NCBI GenBank assembly: GCA_900540785.1
Contig: UQHF01000015.1
Location: forward strand, 14,596 to 78,595
Direction of reading: 5' to 3'
Source: an uncultured Blautia sp.
Lineage (GTDB): Bacteria > Bacillota > Clostridia > Lachnospirales > Lachnospiraceae
DNA length: 64,000 nucleotides
Part shown: in pieces, positions 8,800 through 16,857 of the stretch
Layout: the number at the start of each line of letters is the position of its first letter
Numbering within the stretch: the first letter of the stretch is position 1
Translations under genes and position numbers: made by a program
Notes under the pieces: generated by a model
Told to the model about the DNA's origin: nothing
The model's input: the letters and a program-made list of their open reading frames with translations, nothing else
Databases searched by the model: none

Positions 8800-10293
8800 C
8801 TATTTTTTCCACATTCCCGCAACAAGGACAGTCATATCGTCCCTTGCCCGGTAATCACTGTATCCCAGAACTCTCTCCAGGATTCCTCGGCTGATCTCCT
8901 TTGGAGAATCCTCTTTTATATCCATAATAATTTCTTTCATGGTTTCTTCTTCCCGTTCCAGGGGAAGAGCATCCAGAACTCCATCTGTCATCATAATCAG
9001 ATAATCTCCGTGATAAAGCTTCCTGGAAGCCGTGTCAAAATCAATCTGCTGCACCAGCCCTGCCGCAAGGCTCTCAGAAGTGATCGCCTCCACCCAGTGG
9101 TCCCGCTTGATAAAAGTCGAAGATGCCCCTGCCTTTAAAAAACTGCAGATACCTGTATAGAGATCGACTGCGCAAATATCCACTGTGGAAAACATGCCAT
9201 CCTGGCGTTTCAAGACAAGTGCTGAATTTACCATCTTTGCCGCAGTCTCCTGAGAAAATCCGCTGTCAAGAAACTGCTCCAGAAGCTCTACTACAATCTC
9301 GCTTTCCCGGCAGGCTTCCATTCCCGAGCCCATACCGTCAGAGAGGCACATGACAAATCTTCCGCCGTCCTCCTGCCTGCACACGTAATTATCCCCGGAA
9401 ACCTTTTCTTTTTCCTTTGTAAGCCTGGAAACGCCGTACATCATCTGATAGCTTACGTCCTCCACAAAATGAATGGTATGGTATTCTCCGTTTACAATAC
9501 AGCGGCTCCCTGTCTCCGGTGTCATGGAACAGCCGCACACACCGGATAAAATCTGTGCTGTCTCCCACATGGAAATGCACTGCCCGCTTCTCGCCCGCAT
9601 ATTGAGAAACACCTGACGCCTTCCTTCTACCTTGTCCATCACCCACACCTGCTTTAACAGAATGTGTTTCTTTCTCAGGGCTTTTTTCAGCTCCTCTGTA
9701 AACTGGGGCGTCCCGCCTGAAATATCGTATAAATCCTCTGCCACCATTTCCATGATCCGTGAGATTTCAGAAAGCTGCTGGGCTACTGCGAGGCGATTGT
9801 CGATCATGCGGTTGTCCCATACAAGATTCTGCTTTTCTCTGTAAAAGCTCTCCTGAACTGTCTGGATATAAGGCAGCGGGCGGCTGCATACACCGGACCA
9901 TTCCCCCCGTATCCGGCGCAGCTCCTCCTCGTTCCCTTCTTCCATCGTACGTATCAAAGCCTCTGTGCCTCTTAACATCTCAGAAGCATTCTCTCCCCAG
10001 CAAAGCTCCTTCTGGTAGCATTTTCCACATACCTGTTCCCCTGCATCTTCCAGAATTTTCTGTATCTGCCCGCTGCTTAAATAATCCTTCCTGTAAGGCA
10101 TTCCGTAAAAAGTATCCGCCAGCTTCTGAAAAGAAGCAGCATAGCGCTGCACTTTTTCTTTCTGGGGATGGTTTTCCGTAAAAATCTGTGTTTCCTCTGT
10201 CTTCCTTTTTCTTCCTGAAAAAATAGTTTTTGCCATGTCCCGGACAATCAGCAGTATACTGATCACGAGCATGGCAACTATCCATTCCTGCAT
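8800..10293 (-). CDS. spoIIE: SpoIIE-type PP2C phosphatase with a reduced membrane domain
   Basis: 497 residues, against roughly 800 or more for Bacillus SpoIIE. Only one N-terminal membrane segment is visible (about 2-20) instead of ten. A central region with a CxxC-like cluster (CGKCYQKELC near 89-98) corresponds to the SpoIIE regulatory domain. The C-terminal PP2C-type phosphatase has DGMGSG at 319-324 and RDDMTVLV near the end. By homology it dephosphorylates SpoIIAA in the forespore to release sigma-F. Location between divIC and tilS supports orthology. The start is well supported by GGGGGAGGGAG upstream, so the short N-terminus is genuine, not a mis-start. A Spo0A-type promoter lies upstream. 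Confidence 0.93.
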   Translation of the reverse strand: MQEWIVAMLVISILLIVRDMAKTIFSGRKRKTEETQIFTENHPQKEKVQRYAASFQKLADTFYGMPYRKDYLSSGQIQKILEDAGEQVCGKCYQKELCWGENASEMLRGTEALIRTMEEGNEEELRRIRGEWSGVCSRPLPYIQTVQESFYREKQNLVWDNRMIDNRLAVAQQLSEISRIMEMVAEDLYDISGGTPQFTEELKKALRKKHILLKQVWVMDKVEGRRQVFLNMRARSGQCISMWETAQILSGVCGCSMTPETGSRCIVNGEYHTIHFVEDVSYQMMYGVSRLTKEKEKVSGDNYVCRQEDGGRFVMCLSDGMGSGMEACRESEIVVELLEQFLDSGFSQETAAKMVNSALVLKRQDGMFSTVDICAVDLYTGICSFLKAGASSTFIKRDHWVEAITSESLAAGLVQQIDFDTASRKLYHGDYLIMMTDGVLDALPLEREEETMKEIIMDIKEDSPKEISRGILERVLGYSDYRARDDMTVLVAGMWKK

Positions 10294-10321
10294 ATACTCC
10301 CTCCCCCTTTATGTCTCACTA

Positions 10322-10396
10322 AATGGGTATTATAAGGGATATGTGTTAAAATATCTGTCAAAGGAAGACGAAAACATCGCAGAATCGTTCGTCAAA
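10322..10396 (-). promoter_or_regulatory. Predicted Spo0A-activated sigma-A promoter of spoIIE
   Basis: On the minus strand TTGACA (10362-10357) and TATAAT (10334-10329) are both perfect but separated by 22 bases, well over the usual 17. The Bacillus spoIIG and spoIIE promoters have the same long spacing and need Spo0A. A perfect 0A box (TTTGACGAA, core TGNCGAA) lies upstream at 10396-10388, and a near-match in the other orientation (TTCGTCT) lies between it and the -35. Confidence 0.72.
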
Positions 10397-10415
10397 TTCC
10401 GCTGTTTTTCTCTGA

Positions 10416-10730
10416 TTATTTTTCTTCTTCAAATACAATCTCATTCTCTTTTACAAGACCAAGCTTCTCTCTTGCAATCTCTTCTGCATACTCATCTGTC
10501 TGCATATGCTTTTTCAACTGGTCAATCTCTTCTGTTCTGTCCTTCTCCGCCTGGATCTGCTCCTCAAGAGATGCTGCTTTTGCATCATAAACAGCAAGAC
10601 GCCCTTTTAATGTATTGCTCTGTATTACAAGTCCCACAAGCAGGACAAAAACAATAAGGGCAATGGCAACCATGCCAAGCTGATTATATCCGATTCTTCT
10701 TTTATTTCTTTTTTTCCTGCTTTTTTTCAA
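10416..10730 (-). CDS. divIC: Septum formation initiator DivIC/FtsB family
   Basis: 104 residues: a basic cytoplasmic N-terminus, one membrane segment (about 20-37) and an extracytoplasmic coiled coil ending in the family-typical EEIAREKLGLVKENEIVF. It takes part in the FtsL-DivIB-DivIC divisome complex. It overlaps the end of yabQ by 29 bases, so it is translationally coupled, and precedes spoIIE as in Bacillus. It lacks the usual yabR neighbour. Confidence 0.92.
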   Translation of the reverse strand: MKKSRKKRNKRRIGYNQLGMVAIALIVFVLLVGLVIQSNTLKGRLAVYDAKAASLEEQIQAEKDRTEEIDQLKKHMQTDEYAEEIAREKLGLVKENEIVFEEEK

Positions 10731-11142
10731 TTTGCCTCAACCTCTTACTCAGGGTATTGTTTTTCAAAAAAATTTTACACCTTTTTACAGGAAATAGCAA
10801 CCTTTTTACTGTCTTTTTCATAAGAAAAACCGGGAGTTCCAGGATTTTCACAAGAATCGACACAAACAGAGGACTGATCGTAGCTCTGCCGAGACAAAAA
10901 CCCAGAAAACTTCCCAGAAAAAGGAAATTTCTGAGCTTTCCTTCATTCCCCCTGTATATCCCTGCAAACAGGACAAACCCTGCAAGGATCCAGAAAAGAA
11001 TATCTTCTGCTGCCACCAGCCATTTACAATGGGGAATTACCTTACGGAAAACAACCAGAATATCATAACAGAGAAGCAGAACCCCTCCCACACAGGCCGC
11101 CTGAAAAAAAAGCATAACTTCTCTGTTCATATACGTACTCAC
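10702..11142 (-). CDS. yabQ: Spore cortex biosynthesis protein YabQ
   Basis: 146 residues with about three to four hydrophobic segments in the first 110 residues (starting at FFQAACVGGVLLLCYDIL) and a strongly basic C-terminal tail. It matches the YabQ family in size, topology and position directly after yabP. In Bacillus the protein is made in the mother cell and is needed for cortex formation. Two bases separate it from yabP. Confidence 0.88.
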   Translation of the reverse strand: MSTYMNREVMLFFQAACVGGVLLLCYDILVVFRKVIPHCKWLVAAEDILFWILAGFVLFAGIYRGNEGKLRNFLFLGSFLGFCLGRATISPLFVSILVKILELPVFLMKKTVKRLLFPVKRCKIFLKNNTLSKRLRQIEKKQEKKK

Positions 11143-11144
11143 GT

Positions 11145-11426
11145 TTACTGAAAGAGCCTTTTTAAAAGAGATTCGCCATGTACCTTTTCCCCTTTTGAAA
11201 GATACATCAGGCTGTCTGTCCGCCCTTCCATTGTAAGGATTCCCTCCTGCAGATCAAGGGACTGGATATGAAGACCGGAACCTTTGATGCGAAGCTTCCC
11301 TTCCTCCGTCTGAAGAAGAATCTCCTCCTCAGAAAAAGAATCTACTTCCTTTACACCCGTCACCCTTCCGGTCTGGCGCTTCTTAATTTCCACGGTGTGG
11401 GAAACCGCTGCTTTCTTTTCTTCCAA
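11145..11426 (-). CDS. yabP: Sporulation protein YabP
   Basis: 93 residues, soluble. The pattern LRIKGSGLHIQSLDLQEGILTMEGR and the following LMY segment are characteristic of the YabP/YqfC family. In Bacillus it works with YabQ in spore morphogenesis. It lies between rqcP and yabQ, the conserved order. Confidence 0.9.
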   Translation of the reverse strand: MEEKKAAVSHTVEIKKRQTGRVTGVKEVDSFSEEEILLQTEEGKLRIKGSGLHIQSLDLQEGILTMEGRTDSLMYLSKGEKVHGESLLKRLFQ

Positions 11427-11496
11427 TCAACACCCTCGCTTTCCCGGCATTCCTATACGTTATTGTATGAATGGCAGCCGGAAAATAGACCCTTTC

Positions 11497-11736
11497 TCAA
11501 AGGTAGCGATAGAGGCTTTCCACTTCTTCTTTTTTTACTGTCTCTTTCACGTCCAGAACTTCGACCTTTACATTGCGGCTTCCAAACTGGATTTCAATGA
11601 CATCTCCTGCTTTTACTGACACAGACGCTTTTGCAGGCTTGTCGTTTACCAGAACTCTTCCTGCATCACACGCCTCGTTTGCCACAGTTCGTCTTTTGAT
11701 CAGACGTGATACTTTTAAATACTTATCTAAACGCAT
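11497..11736 (-). CDS. rqcP: S4-domain ribosome quality control factor RqcP (YabO)
   Basis: 79 residues, almost all of it an S4 RNA-binding domain (MRLDKYLKVSRLIKRRTVANEACDAGRV at the N-terminus). RqcP binds stalled 50S subunits and helps RqcH add alanine tails to nascent chains. The identification rests on size, the S4 motif and the conserved position between hup/mazG and yabP. Confidence 0.92.
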   Translation of the reverse strand: MRLDKYLKVSRLIKRRTVANEACDAGRVLVNDKPAKASVSVKAGDVIEIQFGSRNVKVEVLDVKETVKKEEVESLYRYL

Positions 11737-11770
11737 AATCGTCTCTCCTTACACTTTTTCAAAAAGAAAA

Positions 11771-11792
11771 GGGGGAACCTGCCGTTCCCCCT
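11771..11792 (-). terminator. Terminator of hup
   Basis: GGGGGAAC and GTTCCCCC arms with a five-base loop, followed on the minus strand by CTTTTCTTTTT. It sits ten bases after the hup stop and probably attenuates transcription into rqcP. Confidence 0.8.
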
Positions 11793-11802
11793 GTGGTCAT
11801 TC

Positions 11803-12081
11803 TTATTTACCATTTACTAAATCTTTTAAAGCTTTTCCTGCTTTAAATTTCGGAGCCTTGGAAGCTTCAATTTTCATGGTAGCACCAGTCTGAGGATTTC
11901 TTCCCTCTCTAGCAGCTCTTTCGCTTACTTCGAAAGTACCGAAGCCGACTAACTGAATTTTTCCACCGTTTTTCAGCTCCTGGGATACAACATCAACAAA
12001 AGACTTTAATACATCTTCCACATCTTTTTTGGAAAGGTTTGTGTCTTTTGCCATAGCTGCTACTAATTCTGTTTTATTCAT
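11803..12081 (-). CDS. hup: DNA-binding protein HU
   Basis: 92 residues, the standard HU length. It starts MNKTELVAAMA and contains the signature GFGTFEVSERAAREGRNPQTG (about 46-66), which forms the DNA-embracing arm. HU dimers bend and compact the nucleoid. It has its own promoter and terminator and sits between mazG and rqcP. Confidence 0.97.
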   Translation of the reverse strand: MNKTELVAAMAKDTNLSKKDVEDVLKSFVDVVSQELKNGGKIQLVGFGTFEVSERAAREGRNPQTGATMKIEASKAPKFKAGKALKDLVNGK

Positions 12082-12119
12082 GGTGTTTCCTCCTATACAT
12101 TAAGTTCTTTCTTGTTGTG

Positions 12120-12183
12120 CAGCGCCTGTCCCTGCGACAGCGCTATATCATTTATATATATACCTTTTGCCCTGTATTGTCAA
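12120..12183 (-). promoter_or_regulatory. Promoter and 5' hairpin of hup
   Basis: TTGACA (12183-12178), 17 bases, TATATA (12160-12155) on the minus strand. A short GC-rich inverted repeat (AGCGC-TGTC ... GACA-GCGCT, 12120-12143) falls just after the expected transcription start and would fold in the hup leader. Confidence 0.65.
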
Positions 12184-12199
12184 GGTTTTTCTGTTTATT

Positions 12200-12619
12200 T
12201 TAGGCGTTTCTGTCCTTATTTGCCAGTTTTTCCCGTAAAATATGTTCTTCCCGTTTCAGCTCGTCCCAGCTCATGGCTGCCGCCTCTTTGTCCTCCGGCC
12301 GGAAAATCTTCGGATGCCGGAATTTCATCTTCCGGGAAATCCCGGAAATCACATCTTCCACAGTAAAAAGTCCTTCTTCCTGTGCGATGATGCTGTGAAG
12401 CACAATCTGCAAAAGCACATCACCAAGCTCTTCACAGAGATTCTCTCCGTCTCCTGTTTCCTCAAGAATGGAAATCCCGTCCAGCACTTCACGGGACTCA
12501 TTTTCCAGACAGGTACGAAGAGAGGTATGGGTCTGTACGCTGTCCCAGGGACATTTTTTTCGAAGCTCCCGCACAATCTCCACAAAATCGTCAAAGGTAT
12601 ATTCTGTATTCTGCTCCAT
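12200..12619 (-). CDS. mazG: MazG-family nucleoside triphosphate pyrophosphohydrolase (single domain)
   Basis: 139 residues with KKCPWDSVQTHTSLRTCL (about 21-38), then the metal-binding ENESREVLDG and EELGDVLLQ helices (about 40-75). This is one MazG domain, whereas E. coli MazG has two and Bacillus YabN is fused to a methylase domain. MazG hydrolyses non-canonical NTPs. Its start follows the pgm stop by four bases, so the two are probably cotranscribed. Confidence 0.9.
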   Translation of the reverse strand: MEQNTEYTFDDFVEIVRELRKKCPWDSVQTHTSLRTCLENESREVLDGISILEETGDGENLCEELGDVLLQIVLHSIIAQEEGLFTVEDVISGISRKMKFRHPKIFRPEDKEAAAMSWDELKREEHILREKLANKDRNA

Positions 12620-12623
12620 ATCT

Positions 12624-14354
12624 TTACATCATGGAATCTACCATGTTGAGAACTGCTTTTCCCATAAGAGCAGATTTCTCATCCGCATCTGTAAGAGAAG
12701 TTCCTTTTACACCATAATAGAATTTTACTTTCGGCTCTGTTCCGGAAGGTCTTACGCATACCCAGGCATCGTCTGTCAGCTCATAGTAAAGAACGTTGGA
12801 GTTCGGAAGTCCGGTAGGCTTCACCTCTCCTGTTGCCAGGTCTTTCACTGTATTTTCTTTATAATCTCTCACTGCAGTTACTTTATATCCTGCAAATTCT
12901 GCCGGTGGATTCTGACGGAGGGTATTCATGATCTGCTGGATTTTTTCCAGGCCTTCCATGCCTTTTAAGGTCACAGACTGAATATCGTCTTTATAATAGC
13001 CAAATTCCTCATACATATCGATCATAGCGTCCCAGAGAGTCTTGCCCTGTGTCTTATAGTAAGCGGCAGCCTCACAGAGTGCCATAGTTGCAACGATCGC
13101 GTCCTTATCTCTTGCATATGTTCCGATCAGGCAGCCGTAGCTCTCCTCAAACCCAAACAGATAAGAGCCTTTTTTGCTGTTTTCAAATCCGAGGATCTGC
13201 TGTCCGATAAACTTAAAGCCTGTCAGAACCTCGATCAGATCCACACCGTATCCCTTTGCAATGGCATCTGCAAGATTGCTTGTAACGATCGTCTTAATAA
13301 GCGCGCCGTCCTCCGGAAGACCTTTCAGCGCTTTTCTCTGTCCGATCTCATAATTTGCAAGAAGGCAGCCTGACATATTTCCGGTAAGGTCGTGGTATTC
13401 CCCGTTTTTGTCTTTCACGCGAACTCCGAGGCGGTCTGCATCCGGGTCCGTTGCAAGAACAAGGTCTGCATCCACTTCTTTTGCAAGCTTTAAACCAAGC
13501 TCAAATGCCTCTGCTGCCTCCGGGTTCGGATAGCTTACAGTCGGGAAATCTCCGTCCGGCAGCTCCTGCTCTTTTACTACATATACGTTTTTAAAGCCAA
13601 GCTCTTTTAAGATTCTTCTTGCAGGAATATTTCCTGTGCCGTGAAGAGGAGAATATACAATTTTCAGATTCTTTCCCTCTTTTTCAATGGCGTCCATATG
13701 AAGAACCTGTTTCTTAAGCTCTGCGATATAAGCGTCATCAACTTCTGCACCGATTACCTGGTAAAGACCTTTTTCCTCTGCCTCTTCCTGTGAGGTTGTC
13801 TTTACAGTTTCCCAGTCAGAAATTGCTTTTACCTCTCCCATGATCCCTGTATCATGAGGCGGTGTGATCTGCGCGCCGTCCTCCCAGTATACCTTGTATC
13901 CATTGTATTCCGGCGGATTGTGGCTTGCTGTAATATTGATACCTGCCACACAGCCGAGATGGCGCACTGCAAAAGACAGCTCCGGTGTCGGTCTTAAGGA
14001 CTCAAAAATATATGCCTTAATTCCGTTTGCTGCAAGACATAATGCAGCTTCTTTCGCAAACTCCGGAGACATATGACGGGAATCATAAGCAATGGCAACG
14101 CCCTGGGACTGTTTTCCCACTTTTGCAATGTAATTTGCAAGTCCCTGTGTGGCGCGTCTTACCACATAAATATTCATGCGGTTTGTACCTGCACCAATAA
14201 TTCCTCTAAGTCCCGCTGTTCCAAATTCCAAGTCCATATAGAAGCGTTCCTGAATCTCTTTTTCATCATTTTCAATAGATTTCAGTTCTTCTTTTGTCGC
14301 TTCATCAAAGTATGAGTTTTCCAGCCATTGAGCATAAATCTCTTTATAATCCAT
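12624..14354 (-). CDS. Phosphoglucomutase/phosphomannomutase (alpha-D-phosphohexomutase)
   Basis: 576 residues from the ATG at 14354, which has GGGAGG upstream; an upstream in-frame ATG at 14420 lacks such a site. The active-site loop ITASHNP places the phosphoserine at about 144. The metal loop (DPDADRLGV) and a C-terminal phosphate-binding RPSGTEPK are also present. The enzyme interconverts glucose-1-phosphate and glucose-6-phosphate, or the mannose equivalents, feeding glycogen, cell wall and glycolysis. The length and FGTAGLRG near 45 fit the PgcA-type group. Confidence 0.95.
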   Translation of the reverse strand: MDYKEIYAQWLENSYFDEATKEELKSIENDEKEIQERFYMDLEFGTAGLRGIIGAGTNRMNIYVVRRATQGLANYIAKVGKQSQGVAIAYDSRHMSPEFAKEAALCLAANGIKAYIFESLRPTPELSFAVRHLGCVAGINITASHNPPEYNGYKVYWEDGAQITPPHDTGIMGEVKAISDWETVKTTSQEEAEEKGLYQVIGAEVDDAYIAELKKQVLHMDAIEKEGKNLKIVYSPLHGTGNIPARRILKELGFKNVYVVKEQELPDGDFPTVSYPNPEAAEAFELGLKLAKEVDADLVLATDPDADRLGVRVKDKNGEYHDLTGNMSGCLLANYEIGQRKALKGLPEDGALIKTIVTSNLADAIAKGYGVDLIEVLTGFKFIGQQILGFENSKKGSYLFGFEESYGCLIGTYARDKDAIVATMALCEAAAYYKTQGKTLWDAMIDMYEEFGYYKDDIQSVTLKGMEGLEKIQQIMNTLRQNPPAEFAGYKVTAVRDYKENTVKDLATGEVKPTGLPNSNVLYYELTDDAWVCVRPSGTEPKVKFYYGVKGTSLTDADEKSALMGKAVLNMVDSMM

Positions 14355-14453
14355 AGCAATTTCCTCCCTGTACTTTCCTTTATTTACAGCCTCTTTCCAA
14401 CTGCAATTTACGTTCTTCATTATATAACACTTCTTCTGAAAAGAAAAGTAAAA

Positions 14454-15428
14454 TCATTTTCCAAAACATTTTTCAGGAAATTTACCCCATATTTCCTTCT
14501 GTTCTATAAGATTTCGGAGCTTCTCCGCATTTTTTTCGGAAATCCATGCCTTATTGTGGCAGAAATAATAATTTGCCAGTTTCCAGTATTTTTCCGGATA
14601 CGTAAAGCGCACTTTTAAGTTTTCCCATTCTTCCTTAGAAATCGTCCTTTCTTTATTATAAGCAGAAAGCATTTTCTGTGAAAGTCTTAAATCCCATCCA
14701 TACTTTTCCAGAACTTTACGCATAAACCGGTACAGATCTCCAATCTGCACATCAAAGTTACAATGTCCGAAGTTTGTCACTGCTACGCCTTTTCCGGTTA
14801 TGAGTACATTATGCTGATTGTACTCTCCGTGGCAGACACAGCCCTCCTGAAAAGAAGTTTCTCTCAATGTTTCATATTCCGTTTTTTCCAGCATGGAAAG
14901 CGCCTTCTCTCCTTTTTCCAGAAACCACTCCACGCTTGCCAGATAATCTTTTTCAAAGCTGCACACTGCCCCGTGACTTCTGATAAACTTCCTGATTTTC
15001 CGAAGCTCCTGATTGTGGCGCCTGTATTCTTCTTTTAACGACTTTTCCTGATAATTCCTTTCTCCCTCCATCTTCATGACCTTGTGCAGCCTTCCAAGGG
15101 CAGAAACGCTTCTTATTATATCTTCCTCAGATTTTGTGTCGCACTCCCGTCCGTCGAACCAGTTCTGGAGAGTAAATGGAATCCCGTCCTTATCATAGCT
15201 TACAAGATTTCCCTCCTGATTTTCCAAAAAGCAGTCTACCATACATCCTGCTTCCTTCAGTGTTTTTAAAAGCTGCTGCTGAAACTTAAGCTTTCTTTCA
15301 GAACCTCCAAATTCCCTGAGTATAAGAAGCCCTTTCTCTGTGTGACACAAAAGCGCGCCTCTCGTGCGCAGGGTACTTTTCGCAGTAAGACCGTACTGCT
15401 CCAGGGTACTGAGTCCATAATCAAACAC
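14454..15428 (-). CDS. CotS-family spore coat protein (kinase-like fold)
   Basis: 324 residues starting at a GTG with AGAGGGGG upstream. The protein has an aminoglycoside-phosphotransferase-like fold: an N-terminal lobe (LLILREFGGSERKLKFQQQLL), then a catalytic-loop-like CHGEYNQHNVLIT near 217-230 and a VTNFGHCNFDVQIGDLYRFMRK segment where kinases have DxD. The Asp of the catalytic loop appears as Glu, and the metal Asp position is NFGH, so phosphotransfer activity is doubtful. In Bacillus such proteins (CotS, CotI, YtaA) are coat components made in the mother cell. Confidence 0.8.
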   Translation of the reverse strand: MFDYGLSTLEQYGLTAKSTLRTRGALLCHTEKGLLILREFGGSERKLKFQQQLLKTLKEAGCMVDCFLENQEGNLVSYDKDGIPFTLQNWFDGRECDTKSEEDIIRSVSALGRLHKVMKMEGERNYQEKSLKEEYRRHNQELRKIRKFIRSHGAVCSFEKDYLASVEWFLEKGEKALSMLEKTEYETLRETSFQEGCVCHGEYNQHNVLITGKGVAVTNFGHCNFDVQIGDLYRFMRKVLEKYGWDLRLSQKMLSAYNKERTISKEEWENLKVRFTYPEKYWKLANYYFCHNKAWISEKNAEKLRNLIEQKEIWGKFPEKCFGK

Positions 15429-15487
15429 TTTATAATCCCCCTCTTGTTTTTGTACCTTCTATACTTATGTCCCACAAATGGTGGATA

Positions 15488-15526
15488 TGAAAAAGAAAAA
15501 AGAGACAGCGTTTTCACACTGTCCCT
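15488..15526 (-). terminator. Terminator at the end of cca
   Basis: AGAGACAG (15501-15508) and CTGTCCCT (15519-15526) form a stem with one G-U pair; on the minus strand it is followed by TTTTTTCTTTTT. The stem straddles the cca stop codon at 15514. Confidence 0.75.
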
Positions 15527-16839
15527 GCAAGTTTTAAAAGTATTTCTTTTTTATTGTCTTCCGGGTTTTCCAAAACATGGGCAAGAAGCCTTCCCAGGAT
15601 TTCTCCCAGCTCTTTTCCCGGCGCATAGCCTGCGTCAATTAAATCTCTGCCTGTAAGAGCCATTGTTTTCAGAGAAATGCACTGTCCTTTTTCCAGAATT
15701 TCCTCATAAAGAGGCTCCACGGCAGATAAACGGGCGAGCTTTTCTTCCCGTCTGTATGTGCTCTGTGCCAGAATATCCGCTCTTTGCACTTCAAGGTACA
15801 GGGGAAACAGTTCTTCCCCGATGCAGTTTACCGCTTTTCTTACGGAAACCGCTTCTCCTTCCGGTCGATAATCGTGCCATTTAATAAGAGAGCGCACCTT
15901 TCGAATGGTATCGTTATCCATTTTAAGCCTCCTTAAAATAGAAACTGCCATCTTTTCCCCTTCCGGTCCGTGGGTTTTAAAATGATCTCTTCCATTTTCA
16001 TCTGTTCGTTTTACAATAGGCTTTCCAAAATCGTGAAGGAGCATGGTAAGGCGAAGCACCTTGTCCGGCCGGATATTTAAAAGGCTCTGCAAAGTGTGTT
16101 CCCCCACTGTGTAGCAGTGATGGGGCGTATTCTGTTCTGTTTCCATACACCTGTCAAATTCCGGAAGGATTTCCTTAGTAATACCTGCCTCATAAGCAGT
16201 CCGAAGGTAATCCGGATGAGGCGATACAAGAAGCTTTAACAGCTCCACCTGTATCCGCTCTGCACTTACGTATTTTAAGTTTGGAGCAAGCGCGGAAATG
16301 GCTTTTAATGTTTCCCCCTCAATGGAAAAACCAAGCTGAGCGGAAAAGCGCACAGCCCGGAGTATCCGAAGGGCATCTTCTGTAAAGCGCTCCATAGGAT
16401 TTCCCACGCAGCGGACAATTCGGTTTTCCATGTCCTGTACGCCGCCAAATAAATCCACAAGCCCTCGTTTGGGATTGTACGCCATTGCATTCATGGTAAA
16501 GTCCCGGCGTTTTAAATCTTCCTCAAGACTTGCCGTAAAAGAGACTTCTTTCGGGTGTCTGCCGTCCTCATACTCCCCGTCTACTCGGTATGTGGTAACT
16601 TCAAAACCTTCTTTATCAAGCATTACGGTTACGGTTCCGTGAATGAGACCGGTATCTACCGTTCTTCGAAACAGGGCTTTTACCTCCTCCGGTTTTGCCG
16701 AGGTGGTAATATCCCAGTCATCGGGAGAACGTCCGAGAATGGAATCCCGGACGCAGCCGCCCACCACATATGCCTCATATCCTGCTTTTTCCAGTGTGTG
16801 CAGTATAATTTCCGCTTTTTCCGGGATTTTTAACTCCAT
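15514..16839 (-). CDS. cca: CCA tRNA nucleotidyltransferase
   Basis: 441 residues from the ATG at 16839; AAGGA six bases upstream favours this over ATG at 16845 or TTG at 16857. The class II polymerase-beta head is clear: YVVGGCVRDSILGRSPDDWDIT (about 24-45), then RRDFTMNAMAYNP and the ERxxxE-like ISAERIQVELLKLL. A C-terminal HD region (LLHDFGKP) is present. The enzyme adds or repairs the 3' CCA of tRNAs. It lies 18 bases after proS and likely shares its T-box-controlled transcript. Confidence 0.95.
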   Translation of the reverse strand: MELKIPEKAEIILHTLEKAGYEAYVVGGCVRDSILGRSPDDWDITTSAKPEEVKALFRRTVDTGLIHGTVTVMLDKEGFEVTTYRVDGEYEDGRHPKEVSFTASLEEDLKRRDFTMNAMAYNPKRGLVDLFGGVQDMENRIVRCVGNPMERFTEDALRILRAVRFSAQLGFSIEGETLKAISALAPNLKYVSAERIQVELLKLLVSPHPDYLRTAYEAGITKEILPEFDRCMETEQNTPHHCYTVGEHTLQSLLNIRPDKVLRLTMLLHDFGKPIVKRTDENGRDHFKTHGPEGEKMAVSILRRLKMDNDTIRKVRSLIKWHDYRPEGEAVSVRKAVNCIGEELFPLYLEVQRADILAQSTYRREEKLARLSAVEPLYEEILEKGQCISLKTMALTGRDLIDAGYAPGKELGEILGRLLAHVLENPEDNKKEILLKLAGTV

Positions 16840-16857
16840 GTCCATTCCTTCTTCCAA

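Noticed and set aside
15514..15533. Premature end of cca because the terminator overlaps its stop codon
   Set aside because: The protein has the normal family length; overlap of a terminator stem with a stop codon is common.
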